A stretch of 64,000 bases of DNA from Catonia carolina (GCA_035578175.1 JAQMRL010000001.1:378081220-378145219); one strand, 5' to 3'. Shown: positions 34,761-47,862, counted from the first letter of the stretch. The notes: generated by a model from the sequence alone, not told the origin. Numbers and translations are program-made.

Positions 34761-37429
34761 TTTTATCTGAGTTTATTTTTCTTACAAAAAAGTCTTTAAA
34801 TGGGAATTGATCACTCGTGTAGTATTTTTTCTTTTAACTTTAATTCTCTACTTGGAACTGTACGAAAAGGTGCACAACGACCAAATTGTTAAACAAATAA
34901 TGGACAAAAATACAATATGAAGTGATTTAGATATATTAAAACTAATTTAACTTTTGTCACAGTTTTAATGTTCACATAAATGAGAAATCTAATAAAATTG
35001 GTAAGGGCGTCGTATGCTTTAAAAAATTGTTTCCTGTTTACTCTCTGTATCTGATACTTTTCATAACAATAAATACTATTATAAATAGAGGATCCCACCC
35101 CTCAGATATGTAAATTTTAGCTTTATCTTTATGTAATATAAAGGGTAGGATAAAAAATTAGTATTAGGGAAAGATGAAATACCTCCGATAATATAAAAGA
35201 TATTAACTTTATCAGATCAAAGGTAAACTTCCACTCTACATGAATTCACAATAATATTGTAAATTTTACGCCACCCTTTTTTAGAATAAAATAATTGAAC
35301 CCCCATCTAAAAGTTATGAAGGGCAGTAACGAATTATGTTTATTGTAATACCAAACAGAATTTAAGTCATGTGGATACGGAATCGTGTAAAACTTAAAAT
35401 TCTGAAAAGCAAAAAAGTTTATGTTCAGGAGAACCTGAGATATGCTAATCCAAAGCTTGGAGAACATAAAAAATAAAAACTTAAATAAATTTAATGTTGA
35501 AAAGCAATGACACTATTTACTCGTTTTTACCTGAATATAAGTAGGCCTACAACTAAAGATAAAACCTTTAATTCACTAAAAAAAGAAAATAAATATAGAT
35601 AAAATTTGTATTTTATACCAATAGGAAGATGAGAAGGGATCTGTAGCGGCAATTTCTAAAATTTATTTGGGATATCGGGATTTTTTAGGCTTGACATATT
35701 TCTTTATTTACTTCACTTTTTTAAATTTTTGAGTATTTATGTTATTTCAAGGATATAGATGTAATGTCGTGTAGAGAAACTTTCAGAGATTTAAAAAATA
35801 AAAAGACTTTTTGGAAAAACAAATTTGCCACTTTTGGAGGTATAGTACGACCTCCTTAAAATTATTTTATGAGAAAATTATAGATAAAACATGCACGATT
35901 GGTAATAAAAGGTAAATACAGCATGAACATTTTAAATTTTTATAAATGACTTTTTTAAATAATAAGGTCATATTAAGAAATCTCTATTTCATCTTCTTGC
36001 ATTCTTCGGTGAACGAATCTTTGTAAATACAGTATTATATATTTTCAACTAACAGACTTTGATTAAGTTATAAATTGTTATTGACGATAGTAAAAAAGTA
36101 TTTAGCAGTATCCACTACAATTGAGATATTTTGATCATTATGTAAGGTTAGGTTTCCTCTATTTACTTATATATTTATTCACAAAACAACATTTTAATAA
36201 TATCTTTAAATAAGCTTAGGCTTGGCTTAAAATAAGCTTATGCTTTCAGAAACGGCTAATATCGCTGGTTCTTGAAAACGCGAGTAAAGACATGAAAATA
36301 TGTGAAAAACAACATTAGGCAAAAAGAGAAACACAAAAAAGTTTTGCTCTCGTTAAAAATTATCTTCAGAAGAGTACAATAAGTCATAACCTGTCGAATT
36401 CATTAAATACTATTATCATCGTTATTATTAGCATTTAAATAATCTACATTCAAAATTATTTTACTTCAAAAACACTAGACAAAACTAATCACAAGTTGTT
36501 CATTAGGTTACCATCTATGAAATGATGAAACAACAAACTTGAAAAGACCGTAAATCACTTATGATTACATAAATCGTTAAACTTTTGAGTTCAAGAATAT
36601 ATCACTTTCGAAAATTACAACAAAAAAAGCAGGTAATTTTAGTGATTATGATTATCAAATTGTACGAAAATTTTGTTATATCTTGTTTTATGAACTCATT
36701 ATTTTTATCTTAGATCCAAAAGATAATCCTAACCTTCAAATAAGTATGAACTTATTTGAAAAAGAAGAGAAATTTATTTAGTTACTTTATTTAAACCTAA
36801 AGGTTTTACTATCATTATTTATAGATTTACACGAGAAAGTTATTACAGTAATAATTATTTTTTGTTGAAAGAAGCCTTTTGAATTTTCAACTTATTAATA
36901 CGTTTTAAAATGTTTTATAAGTATAGAAAAGTTTTTCCTTTGTATGATTAACTGAATGCATTTTCTTCCAACTGATTATAAAGCTAAAAGTCAATATTTC
37001 ATTCACTTCTCTTAAAATTTATAAATAGATTCTTATAATCCTTGTAATCTGATAAGTCATATTATGCGCTACAAGAAATGATTAATTTTTTCAAAACTTT
37101 CTTTAAGGAAAAACAAAAAATTTATAGAACATAAAAGAATTCTTTACTATATGGTGCATGTAAACTTGTTTGGTTCTATTTTATAAACATTTTCTGTAGT
37201 TTTAATACATAAAGTAAAGTTTCCACTGTACACGTTATAAAATACATCTAGGCTACGTATTTTTAAACTATTTTGTACTTTATTCTTCGTTCTTATATAG
37301 TTACAAAATTTTATTAAAGTTTCCAGGGACTATTGACTTCTCTTTTGATTTTTAGGCTTAAATCCCAGCTATCTGAACAATATTATTGTTTATTCCATAT
37401 CAAAAAGTTTTACATAAAATTTAGTCGTT
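34761..37429. other. AT-rich stretch, no gene recognised
   Basis: About 2.7 kb without recognised repeats or coding signal; ORFs up to 73 codons have low-complexity composition. Confidence 0.5.
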
Positions 37430-37438
37430 AACAGCTTT

Positions 37439-37796
37439 ATGCCCACATGTGGAGTATCAAATTATTTACACTGGTTCCACGGCTACTAAAAATAGTTCTG
37501 TCTCTTATCCCAAATGGTCAGCCAATTAAATATACGGCCGAAGCATTCATGAACAGAAAATGTAGAGTTGTAAAAGACACTAGTCAGAGTTATCTTCTAT
37601 GAGAGTAATGAATTTCATTATAAAGGCAAACCCTGTGGTGAATGAAATGAAGGTGTAATTTTCAGAGTGAACAATAGATGCTTTCAGAGGACTGGGCATG
37701 CTGATAAGCATTCTTTTCCACTGAGTGAAGAAGGAATGGCAAACCACCTCACTCTAGAGGTTCAAACCAGCCTTGCAACTAATGACCTAAACAAAC
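37439..37796 (+). repeat. Family B retroposon with internal deletion
   Basis: Starts ATGCCCACATGTGG and ends TGACCTAAACAAAC. It lacks the CTCGTTTTACTTAGTAAAA hairpin present in other copies. Flanked by AACAGCTTT at 37430-37438 and 37797-37805, a perfect 9 bp duplication. Confidence 0.88.
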
Positions 37797-37805
37797 AACA
37801 GCTTT

Positions 37806-38063
37806 GGAAACCTATTAGAACTTAAAACTCTAAAAGAAATAATTTTTTAAGGTTACCTATAACTATAATGAAATGGAATTAAATTGAAAAATGATAAGAT
37901 AAAGGTTCACATAGATGATAATAATGTAAGTTGCAACAAATTCATTATGACATGTTACACCCCATACTCTCTTATCACTTTGACCTGAAAGAAAATTTCG
38001 TGGAAAAAGCCCAGTAATTTTATACTAGAAAAATACCGCACTCCTTACAAGGCGTAGTATAGC
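37806..38063. other. No gene recognised
   Basis: AT-rich spacer. Confidence 0.4.
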
Positions 38064-38483
38064 CTGAGACTGTTTACACACACTGCAGTCATGCCAGGCC
38101 GACTTGCCGGGCCAGTTTGCTGGCTGTAATTGACCGTACTATAGATAGAAAACTATCAAAAGAACGTTTGCGCAAAAGTAACGAACCTTCGCGCTTTGAG
38201 TAGTGCACAACTTGACTAACTATTTTTAACTTATCCCCTCCACTGGCAGGCTGTGAAAGAGAGAAAGAATATGTCGGATTCATCGTTTTTGCTCTCTCTC
38301 TGCGCAATAGAGTTCATTTTTAGGAGGTTTTTTTGTTTGTGCTCGCATTATATTCAAACCGGCGGTCGACAATCGTATAGTCTAGACGACATTCCCGGCA
38401 GCAAACCGGGCCGGCTGCAGTACGTAAAGCAACACTGACGCCAATGGTTGACTACGCCGGCTGTGTGTGTAAGCAGTCTGATT
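38064..38483. mobile_element. GC-rich MITE-like element
   Basis: About 420 bp, GC-rich in an AT-rich setting, bounded by inverted repeats: GAGACTGTTTACACACAC at the left and, read inward, CAGACTGCTTACACACAC at the right. Further inverted blocks follow (GGCCGACTTGCCGGGCC against GCCGGCCCGGTTTGC). Two ORFs of 61 and 72 codons overlap on opposite strands without motifs. Superfamily is not determined. Confidence 0.65.
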
Positions 38484-38489
38484 GGCTTC

Positions 38490-40168
38490 ATCAGGTTACA
38501 AAAATAATCTTGGGAAATACGTAATCAATTTGACACAGTATTTTATTTATAGTGAGAGCATCAAAAGTACACAAAATATTTTTGTATTGTTAACCCCCCC
38601 CCTAAAAAACAGCAGTCACAAGGTCAGAAACGCCTATTTATGTAGATGATATTTCAGAGAGAAATCTACTTATACGTAGAACTAAATAAACCACAATTTT
38701 TTTTCAGAGAACTCCTTAGGAGATGAACATAGACTTGCTTTTGGAATTTTTCTATTTTTATAAATAAACATAAAATTATAAAAACATACTTATAAAATTA
38801 TAATTACGTAAAAAATTAGAAATCCTTACAATTTATGTTTTGCATGATTTAAAGAAAATGTATTTCAATCTCACAAAATCTATTCTTGATTAACCGTGTT
38901 GTACCCTGAATATTTTTTGAAATAAATTACTTATAAAATTGCAAAGTAGAATTTTTCCCTAATGAATCCAATTGAAATTTTTGTTCGTTTTACTTTCAAT
39001 TAACGGTTAAGCGCCATCTCAAACGGTAACTGATTTAGTTAATGAAATTTAAAAATAACATAAGCCAACGTTTTCGTAACAAGATGATTCAATGGAAATT
39101 TCCTGTAGCCTATTTTTCGTTGTCGACAGTAATTTTACGTAAAAGATTTTTTTTTTAAGTAATTGTAATAAAGCTTTTTTATTTTTTATTTTGAATTTTT
39201 AACTGTACTATATAGAACAACCAAACGATGGGAAAACATTGATTTTAAATTACAATTAACAAGAACAGGCATGATATAAAATACAACATTCAGAAATGTT
39301 AAATTTGGAAAAATAATGAAAGTAAAATATACTACAGTATGAAAAGAAAAACAATGAAAAGTTCATATTGCCAAAGAAAAGTTATTACCAATAATAATAA
39401 ATCATATTTGAAACAAAGCACAAAGAAATTTACATGTTATGTTTAATATTTCACATTTTTTTATCTTTTTCGACATAAACATGGAGAAAGAATTAAAGAA
39501 GATCTCTGCTCCATCTTTTTTTTTAATCTTTTAATGAAGCCTGACGGATTTGCCATATCACTGATAAGCGGATTATTATGAATTGGTAGTAGTAATAAAG
39601 TATCATTTTTTTTGTAAATTTAATGGTGGGTTTTGCTATGAGTACAATAACATAGTAATTATATTATTAATAAACGAAATTAATTATTAATATTCCTCAG
39701 TAGATTAGGGCAAAATTGACTTAATTGTAATATTTTACGTCTGTTTTCCAGCGGTTTAGACTTGAATATATAACTGGGGTTGTCTTAATGAACCACTATA
39801 TTTATAAATTCTATATAAAATCTTCATAAATAAATGTAAATTCAGATAAAAAAATTTAATTCACGATCACAGTTTAAAAAAATTCATTCCAATCAATATT
39901 GTTTTTTAATTTTTTTTAGTTTTTATTTGTTATTGGGAACTACATTATTGACAACTATCTAGTTTGATCGCTTCTTAGCTGTATTATTTGACGTGAATAT
40001 GAGTTTAAACAGGGACCCCAGAAGAGTTTGCTCACGGATGGCTGTCAGCTGGTCACCATACAAAGTCGCTTGACCAACCGGCGTTACATAACAAATAATA
40101 GCGACTTACTACCAGCTGACTGACTCGGCTGCCCTGAAGGCAATCAATATATTTAAAAAAAATAAAAA
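38490..40168. other. AT-rich stretch, no gene recognised
   Basis: A run of nine C lies near 38595. No coding motif seen. Confidence 0.5.
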
Positions 40169-40170
40169 TA

Positions 40171-41485
40171 CAGGGTGTTTATAAAAGAACTCCTTGATTT
40201 CAAGTGTTATTTAATAAATAGCTTTAATTAAAAGAAAAACTAACGTGATAATACATTCTGTATGAGAAATTTTTCAAGTATTTTTGTATATTTAATAAAC
40301 TTCACTATGTGCACCATTCGTTACCCTGGATACGTCACTTCTTCCCAGGTACTTTCCAGCATATCGGGTGTTATTGCTGCTACTGCTGTAACAATCCTCT
40401 CCCGTAGGCCTTCAATGTCACGGATATTCTCCGAGTATACAAATTTTTTAACATGCCTCAAGAAAAGAAATCTGGCAGTGTAATTCTGGGCTTCTTGGTG
40501 GCCATGGGATCGGGCCTGTTCTTCCGATCCACGTCCAAGAAAATGAATGTTTAATGCACCACGGACACAATTGTTGTAATGCGGTGGAGTGCGTCTTGCT
40601 GAAAGAAAATTGATCCTTTTTCTTCTTCAATATCGTCAATCTGTGGAAAGGCGTACTGCTTTTACATATCACAGTAATGAGTTCCATTAATTGGTTTTTA
40701 GGCAAATGAGAACGGGCTAGCAACGCGGTCACGCATAAGTTCGTACCAAACATTAAGTTTGGGTGAATCATGCTGATATTCGATAATTTTCCCTCTGATC
40801 CCCAAATCCTTTTAATTTACTTGTCCACTAATACGGCAATTCGCCTCATCTGAAAACATGACATTTTTCAGGAAGTCCTCATTTCCTTAATTTTGTTTAG
40901 CATTAACGTTGCAAATTTGGTTCTTTTAACTTTGTCATTGTGTTTGATTTCGTGTGCAAGCTGTATCTTATAAGCACGTAATCTAAGTCTCTTATGCACC
41001 ACTTTGTGAGCTGTAGATTTAGGCAGTTGTAGCTCTAAACTGCGCCTTGCTAATGACTTCTTTGGCCTTCGTAAACAAGATGCTCGGATCCGTTTCACAT
41101 TCTGTTCAGAAACAGATGGCCTGCTGAAGATGTCCTTTCAAAATGCTGCCTGTTGGCTTAAACTGGTTAAACCACTGCAGAATCGTTTATAAGTAGGCGG
41201 AGTACGGCCGTATTCGCGCCGAAAATTATGCTGAACTGTAATAACTGAACGCGCCTATGTAAACCAAATCACGCACTGTGCTTTCTGCTGCGGTGACGAC
41301 ATACGGTGGCAGACTGACGCCGCGTGGTGGTCCGGCAAGTTACCCAACAGGCGGTTGGTCAACGCAACTAATTGAAACTTTACGACATGCCTGACAGAAC
41401 TATGAAAACAGAATGGTTTTAACTAGTTAGGTTATTTTATTATGATTTATAGAAATCGAGGAGTTCTTTTATAAAATCCCTGTAT
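40171..41485 (-). mobile_element. Full-length decayed Tc1/mariner-type transposon
   Basis: 1315 bp, flanked by TA on both sides (40169-40170 and 41486-41487). The left end is CAGGGTGTTTATAAAAGAAC and the inverted right end CAGGGATTTTATAAAAGAAC. TIR similarity extends over about 30 bp, through CTCCTYGATTTC. The transposase remnant is on the minus strand. Confidence 0.9.
40290..41240 (-). pseudogene. Tc1/mariner-type transposase, frameshifted
   Basis: On the minus strand, in order: a helix-turn-helix part (REYGRTPPT...KRIRASCLRRPKKSLARRS, then LELQLPKSTAHKVVHKRLRLRAYK), NEDFLKNVMFSDEA carrying the first catalytic Asp, SPKLNVWYEL, IFFQQDA carrying the second Asp, and PDPMATKKPRITLPDFFS for the third. 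It ends with a VTNGAHSE box. This order is that of the DDE_3-type transposases widespread in insects (first Asp in FSDEA, second in QQDxA, third in PDFF). Three or more frameshifts and several stops break it, so no frame is longer than 107 codons. All three catalytic Asp remain recognisable. Confidence 0.88.
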
Positions 41486-41487
41486 TA

Positions 41488-42567
41488 TGATTGAGTTGTT
41501 ATTGTGTTTCGGATTAAAAACATGTTAAATTTTGGTATAACAATTTAAGTGAGTCACGAGATGTTGTAGAAATACATCCTACACAAAGACCTCATTTTCG
41601 GTTAGCGAGAAAATTAATGTTTATATTAAAATAGAATATGTTGTATTTATATCAACAGCGTATACAAACAGGATAGAGAAGATAAATTCCAAAATTATAT
41701 TAAAACTGCGTACGTAAAAGCCAAACTATTTCTGCCTTTGCCACGACTTTGTAATTCAATTGAAAGGACTTTAAAGAAACCTATTTAAATTGACAGGATT
41801 TCCTTTCCGACTTTAAATTATACGTTCGTATCGCTGTGTAGTCTACGTACTTTGTTGTACTAAAAGGGTGTAGCACTAAAGTTAACTAACTTTGGTAAAG
41901 TATTAACTGTCAGGTTTATTATATAACGTGTTCTGAACTTTAAGTTTATTATAAATGAAGACAAAGTTATATATAGATACTGTATTACAAACAATCTGGA
42001 TTATCTCTGCGGAATGAATTAGTATTACAATTATGTACCTCAAAATATTTGAAACAGATTTCGGTTAATAAACTTGGTTGATATGATCAACCGGCTATTT
42101 ACCACTTGGCTACAATATTTAAAACCACAAAGATGGTCTTTTGTTCCCTTAGCTATTCACAAAATTTTAATCAGTTCACTTGAAGATTCTTTTGAATACA
42201 TAGCCTATCCTTCTAATCTTCCCTATATTTTGTAGTTGATTTTTTTATTCTTCTATATTTAATGTAGAATTTCGTTTTAACAGGTTGATTCTCAAGGCAA
42301 TATTTGCAATTTTGCTTACAACCCCATGCCTATTTTATGGTTCCTTTGCTATTTTAAATTAATTTTCTTTCAAGTCTAGAGTAATGTAATGCTTAGATTT
42401 TTTGGCGCAGTTTTTTTAGATGAGATACTGATCAGGCACTCAAGAGTAAAAACAATTAAACTTACTGTGAAGACTGATGTGTGTCTCACTGAAATTTTAC
42501 TTGTATTTCTATAAAATATTATATGAATTTTATAAATAATTTACTTTAGGATATTTTTCAAAATTAA
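41488..42567. other. No gene recognised
   Basis: AT-rich, nothing recognised. Confidence 0.5.
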
Positions 42568-42690
42568 CTACATAAATAGGTATCGATGAAGCGTCTCTAT
42601 ATCAAGCAGTTGTTCGGCGAGTGGTAAACTTGAGTACCAGTTTTCTACATAGAGGCACCGACTAGAGTCATCTTTTACAATGCAAAAAAT
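42568..42690 (-). pseudogene. piggyBac transposase fragment
   Basis: A minus-strand frame contains VKDDSSRCLYVENWYSSLPL followed by AEQLLDIETLHRY. This matches the block around the second catalytic Asp of piggyBac transposases (usual form 'vDNwYtSlpLaeeLl'), but with Glu in place of that Asp. It is about 35 residues long; the codons upstream in the same frame are low complexity. No ends or other domains were found. It differs from the piggyBac at 29.1 kb (VFIDNWYSSPTLF), so it is another lineage. Confidence 0.6.
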
Positions 42691-43494
42691 ATTATACATA
42701 ATAAGAAAACCATAAAAAATTAAAAGATAAAATGATTTTTCATTAGTATATAATATTATTAAAAAATGATTAATAATGCAATAATAAACTATAATAATAG
42801 TCAACATTATGTGATATAAGCGTCAAGTTCACCGACTCAATTTCGACTCGATCGGATCAAGTAACTCACGAATCATGACTGGGGAAATGTTTTTTGAACT
42901 CATTTCTAACAGCCAGTATATGATTCAATGCGAAGAGATTCCAATCCGTCTCACGATTCTATTAAAAAAACTATGTCACATCCTTGTGGTTTCATTAAAC
43001 GCTAGATTGTGCACAAATTACCAAGAAAATCATTTTGAACACCATTTCTAAGGTATGGATATTGAAATAAAAGATTCAGCAATTAGGCTAAAAGTTTTGT
43101 GTTTACGAAGAACGTTAATTAAAAAGATATTGCCTTTACAGTCTTAACTTTCGTATGCGTTGATTTAATTAAACATAATTTTTTTAAACTTTGTGTTTGT
43201 TTACAATTGGCTTATTTTATATCATTATCTTCGGAATTAAAATCTCTACAATTTTTGTTAAATAAATTTATACATATTAGCCATTTAACACAGTTATTGT
43301 TCTTCAAACCTAAGAAAACGTATTTTATGCACAGATTTGTCCGTTTTTAATTGGATATTACAGAAACTACTGGAGATTATGGTTTGGAACTTATTTTATT
43401 TTATTTTATTTTTATTTCATTCGGGTTAAAATACATAAGAAACCATCAAATCTACTCAAAAAATTGGGTTCGTAGACCTCTAGGATGACTTTAT
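42691..43494. other. No gene recognised
   Basis: AT-rich, nothing recognised. Confidence 0.45.
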
Positions 43495-43650
43495 TTAGGC
43501 GTATGTTCTGAACCCAGGGCGAAATCTTTCGCTAGCCGTAATTTGCTAACGAAGCGTTTCAGGACCCATGTTTATAATAAACTGTTTTCATTATTTTGAT
43601 GAGAGGATACCACCTTAGAAGTTTGTAGGGGTACTCGTGAGACACCCTGT
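43495..43650 (-). repeat. DNA transposon end fragment
   Basis: On the minus strand the segment begins TACAGGGTGTCTCACGAG and contains CCTGAAACGCTTCGTTAGC. TA plus CAGGGTGTC is a typical Tc1/mariner-like terminus, and I recall similar text as repeats in other insect genomes. It abuts family A copy 5, which lacks its own start. Confidence 0.5.
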
Positions 43651-44541
43651 ATAGGAAGAAAAGTATAGGTTCATGATGATTTTTCGAAATCGAGTTTTCA
43701 CCGGATCTACACGGTTTCAGACCCCCTGAACCCAAAAAACATGTTTTTAGCGATTGGTCTGTGTGTGTGTGTGTGTGTATGTGTGAACAGAATATCTCAA
43801 GAACGGAACATCGTACGAACTTGAAACTTAAGTTAGACTCCACTACCGGACCCGACACGAACATTTTCATCAAAATCGGTCAACCGGAAGTAGTAGTTTA
43901 TTCGTGTCATTTTTCATTTTTTTGCGAATTTCTCAAAAACGGCTCGTACGATTTTTTTAAAAATCGTCTCATTTAGTAAATTTTTTATGTTCTACAAGAT
44001 AAAGTAGCACGATTGCTGAAATTCTTGGTGAGATTGTTTTTTAAGATTGCGACTTAAATATGCAGTTTAGCGCAAAAATGTATATAATAAAAGTTGTAGA
44101 GAATTTAAAATCCTACAACTTTTAGTTTAAACATTTTTTGTATAATGCTTAGCCTACTTTATCGGTAATTAGCAATTTCCTGTTTATTTTTCTGACGAAA
44201 ATGTGTGAAAAATCGATTTTTTAAGATTTCAGCTTTAGTATGCATTTTACAACAAAAATATATATAGTAAAATTTATAGGAAATTAAACGATCTACGACT
44301 TTTATTTAACGCTTTTTTCTCTGTAGAGCCTAGCTTAGCGTGAAAGAGTGAGTTTCCGTATTTTTAAGCCAAACTGAGGTTGATTTTCATTTAGCGTCTT
44401 TTACTCATGATTGAAATAAGGTTGTGTTTATTGAGATTAGTTTTTGTTTGAATCAAATGTTTTATTACTAATGTTAGGCTATATTGTTCATAATTTTCAT
44501 CGGCAAGAGAAAGTTGTGTGAGTGTTTTACACCAGATTTTT
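43651..44541 (+). repeat. Family A interspersed element, copy 5
   Basis: Lacks the first 20-25 bp, starting within the ATAGGAAG hairpin arm. It has (GT)n at about 43760-43784 and both internal modules, and ends GGCAAGAGAAAGTTGTG...CACCAGATTTTT. Confidence 0.85.
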
Positions 44542-45127
44542 AAATATTTTTTCACTCGCTGGTCGTTTAAATTGATTTTACGGTGTTATAAAGTGTGCAG
44601 TTGTTTGTTGGTAGCAATATTGAAAATTGTCATCTAGGTATCATTTTTTGTCCCCTCTGCCCCTCACATCTAGAGCTCAGAAACTACAAGGGATAGCAAC
44701 AAACGGTCTTCAGATTCATAATCTACACTAAAAGGTAGTGAGCCTAAATTGGGTTTGCAGTTCCGGTTTAGATTAAAAGCGGCTCAAAATCCGAAGTCAA
44801 TAAATCAAAATCGAAATTCGGAAACAAAAATAGTGACTTTCAATTGCTCTTAAAGAGTAGATACAGATATCATTAATAGTTTTTGCCGTAAGCTACAGGT
44901 AAGCTTTTGCCGTAAGTCAAAGTCAAAAGTAAGTCTTTTTAACAATTGGCACCAGTCATGAGACGTGTTGGACTTATCTTAAACGTAATGAGACGTGTTG
45001 GACTTAAATTTTGGACTTATCTTAAAGATACAAGTCAAAATCGATCTGATGAACGACAGGTTTTTTCTTAAATTAAACTTATAAACGAAATCTCTATCAA
45101 TTTTTATTTTTAAATGCAGAACAAATT
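44542..45127. other. No gene; short duplications only
   Basis: Contains a 30 bp period duplication at 44958-45005 and a repeated TTTTGCCGTAAG at about 44880-44920. No coding signal. Confidence 0.5.
44958..45005 (+). repeat. 30 bp tandem duplication
   Basis: ATGAGACGTGTTGGACTTA occurs at 44958 and again at 44988; the GGACTTATCTTAAA piece recurs once more just downstream. Confidence 0.85.
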
Positions 45128-45137
45128 ATTTACAATT

Positions 45138-45531
45138 GTTGTTGTTTACGTCATCAGCCGAAAGGCTGTTTTAAACCTGTAGAGGTTTTACTAAGTAAAA
45201 CGAGAAGTGAGGTGGTTTACCATTGCCTTCCTCACTGAGTAGAAAAGTGCGCTTATCAGCATGCCGGGCCCTCTGTAAAGCACATATTTTCCTCTCTGCA
45301 AATGACTCCTTCGCTTCATTCACACAGGGTCTGGCTGTATAATGAAATTCATTACTTTCAGAGGAGATAACTCTGATTAGTGTCTTTATCACCTCTATCT
45401 CTTCCGTTCTAAATGATTCAGTCATTTAATTGGCTGACCATGTGATAAGAAACAGAACTATTTATTTTAGCCCTGCAACGAACAGATTGAATGTAAACAT
45501 TTTGACACTCCACCTGTTTTTTATGGGCGGT
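45138..45531 (-). repeat. Family B retroposon, full-length
   Basis: Minus-strand copy with (AAC)n end at the low coordinate. Flanks ATTTACAATT (45128-45137) and ATTTATAATT (45532-45541) form a 10 bp duplication with one mismatch. The 84-codon minus-strand ORF inside is shared with the copy at 19454 and is incidental. Confidence 0.9.
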
Positions 45532-45541
45532 ATTTATAATT

Positions 45542-46740
45542 ATAAGTTCTATTTACTTAATAGCCTACCAATAAACAATTTAAAAAATTGAGTAAACAAA
45601 CAAAACGGTTTTCATGGCAACCTTAACAACATATTGTCAAATAAGCCTAATCTGTTCTAATATTAAATTTTTTATTTATAAACTAATCATGTAGCCTAAT
45701 ATTATGCTACCAACGCTATCGATAATAAGGAAAATCTATTTTATAGGCTACTATAAAATTCAGTTAAGCTAGTATTAGCTTTTGTAATATTACTACGCTC
45801 GAAGTAGGTTACGAAATGAGTTTCCATGGAAGGCAGGTTAAACAAATGTATTTGGATTATATACAACAAATCAATCACTAAACACACTATAGTAAAAACT
45901 AAATAAAATTGAAAATAATTTTATGTCTTCGGAAAATTAAATATCCTACATATTTTATATTTTTAGATGTATATTTCATTTTATATTATAGTGGAAAAAA
46001 TTGAAGCAATATGTTTCTTTATTCGTCAAAAACCAATTTTTTACTAATTATACTTAATCACTAATTTCATCGCCACCGCTACAAGTTCATTTTCATTGAC
46101 ATTGTTTCAAGTCCATTACGTCACTATTTAAAATAAGTACAAAAAGCTAATTTTATTCAAATTTCTGAAACGCCCTAAGTAGGTAGTATTGTTTTCGTTT
46201 AAACACGTTTAAATTTATACATTCACAATTTCTGCTAAAAATAATAATTAATATTTTTTTCTTTAATGTTTACTTTACAAATGTGATGATTATGATGATT
46301 GTAATTAAATGATATGATAGGCATGAAAAGGGCAGGGCTCCTAGTAGTACCTCCCCAAGAACTTTGACTAAAAAACTTCTGAATAATATTTTTAATAAGG
46401 TTTATTTAGTTAAATTAACAGATCTCTACTCCAGCGTCTTTCGGGATTTCCACATAGATGTAAGTTGGAAAGTGAACGTACACGTTAGTTATAGTATTTT
46501 TGTGACTTGTGAAACCGTTTATATGTGTTGGATGGAGTTTTGGACGAATGATATTTGCGAATCTGTATTTAAATATGTATATAGTAGTAATAATAATATA
46601 AGCAATATTTAATTACAATTTATTCAATGCAATATCTAGCCAAATAAGTTACACTTGAAAGTTAATACCAATCTAGAATCGTAACTTGTTGTTAATACTA
46701 TAGTATTACTGAACGTTGTAATCCTATATTTAACCAACAA
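45542..46740. other. No gene recognised
   Basis: AT-rich; an 82-codon plus-strand ORF at 46364-46612 has no recognisable domain. Confidence 0.45.
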
Positions 46741-46840
46741 TTTTTTTTAACGCTCGTTGAAAGGATACTGAGAGTTTCCACTCCTCAGCACAGCACAGTT
46801 AAGCGCTCTAACTGGGCCATGAAAGCGCCAAGGAAGTAAT
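46741..46840 (-). repeat. tRNA-like SINE head
   Basis: Minus strand: ATGGCCCAGTTAGAGCGCTTA is an excellent A-box match. The B-box position is degraded. Arms do not pair as in a functional tRNA. Confidence 0.45.
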
Positions 46841-47862
46841 AATTTTTCAATTAAATTAACGATATTTGTACGTTTCTGCGGGACAGCGTTTTAAACTAAT
46901 ACAAGGTTACTACGCATGTATGCCGCATGTGCACGCATGCTGGTGTCTGTGTATAAATTGTTTCATTTATCTGTAAGGTCCGTTTCGGGATCTGGGTAAA
47001 TTAAATAATTAACGAGCTATACGTAGTTTAAAATTGAAGTGTTTATTACAACTAAAAATTAAAACAAATTAGGTTTCTAAAATCTACAAGTAAATTACAA
47101 TTTAATTACTTATAATAAAAAACCAACTAATTATAATTAAAACTAATAATCATAAATAAACTTAACCAGTTTACTAAATACTACTTACAAAATGATACTT
47201 AATTAACGTCAAACAATACACTGTAAAACTGACCTACTCCAAACGTTCCCTAATTCTTCTGAAGGGTTCCGAATAAATCTTAACAAACTGCAAACAAATT
47301 ATAATCGAATAAAACCGCTGTCCTGCAGAATCGTACAAAAATGCCATTTTGCTAAATAGGTACTCGACTCTTTCGCAACACCTGTACAACAATAGGCAGA
47401 CTTACCTGTACAATAAAAACCGTTTATATTGTACATTAGATTTCTATTTTTTTCTTGGAAACCCTATTTAATAGGTACTCTTATTATTTACGTTAATATT
47501 TTTAAAATCTCGGTCCTCCTCGGAAATTCTCGAACACACGTTCCTTTTAGATATTGTAACAAAATTTTTAGAGTGCCAGAAGTGTTTAAATATATTCTAA
47601 ATATTCTTTTAACCTTGCAACTAAATATCAAATTTTAAAAATTGGAAAAAAAAACTAATTACCTGATCTTTGAAGCAGTGGTAATGTAACACAATACAGA
47701 GATATAGGTCCTGGGTTAGATTATCGGCTTTGATTTAGAAAATTTAACACGTTATAACCCAATTATATTATTAAATTACCCATTATGGTGCCTAATAACC
47801 GGATTAATGGAGCTTGAAAAAAGAAAACGGTAAACAGCTTAATTTGTCCAACAGAATCTACA
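46841..47862. other. No gene; one weak tRNA-like segment
   Basis: AT-rich. At about 47670-47740, GCAGTGGTAATGTAACAC followed by GGTCCTGGGTTAGATTATCGG is weakly tRNA-like. Otherwise nothing recognised. Confidence 0.4.
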
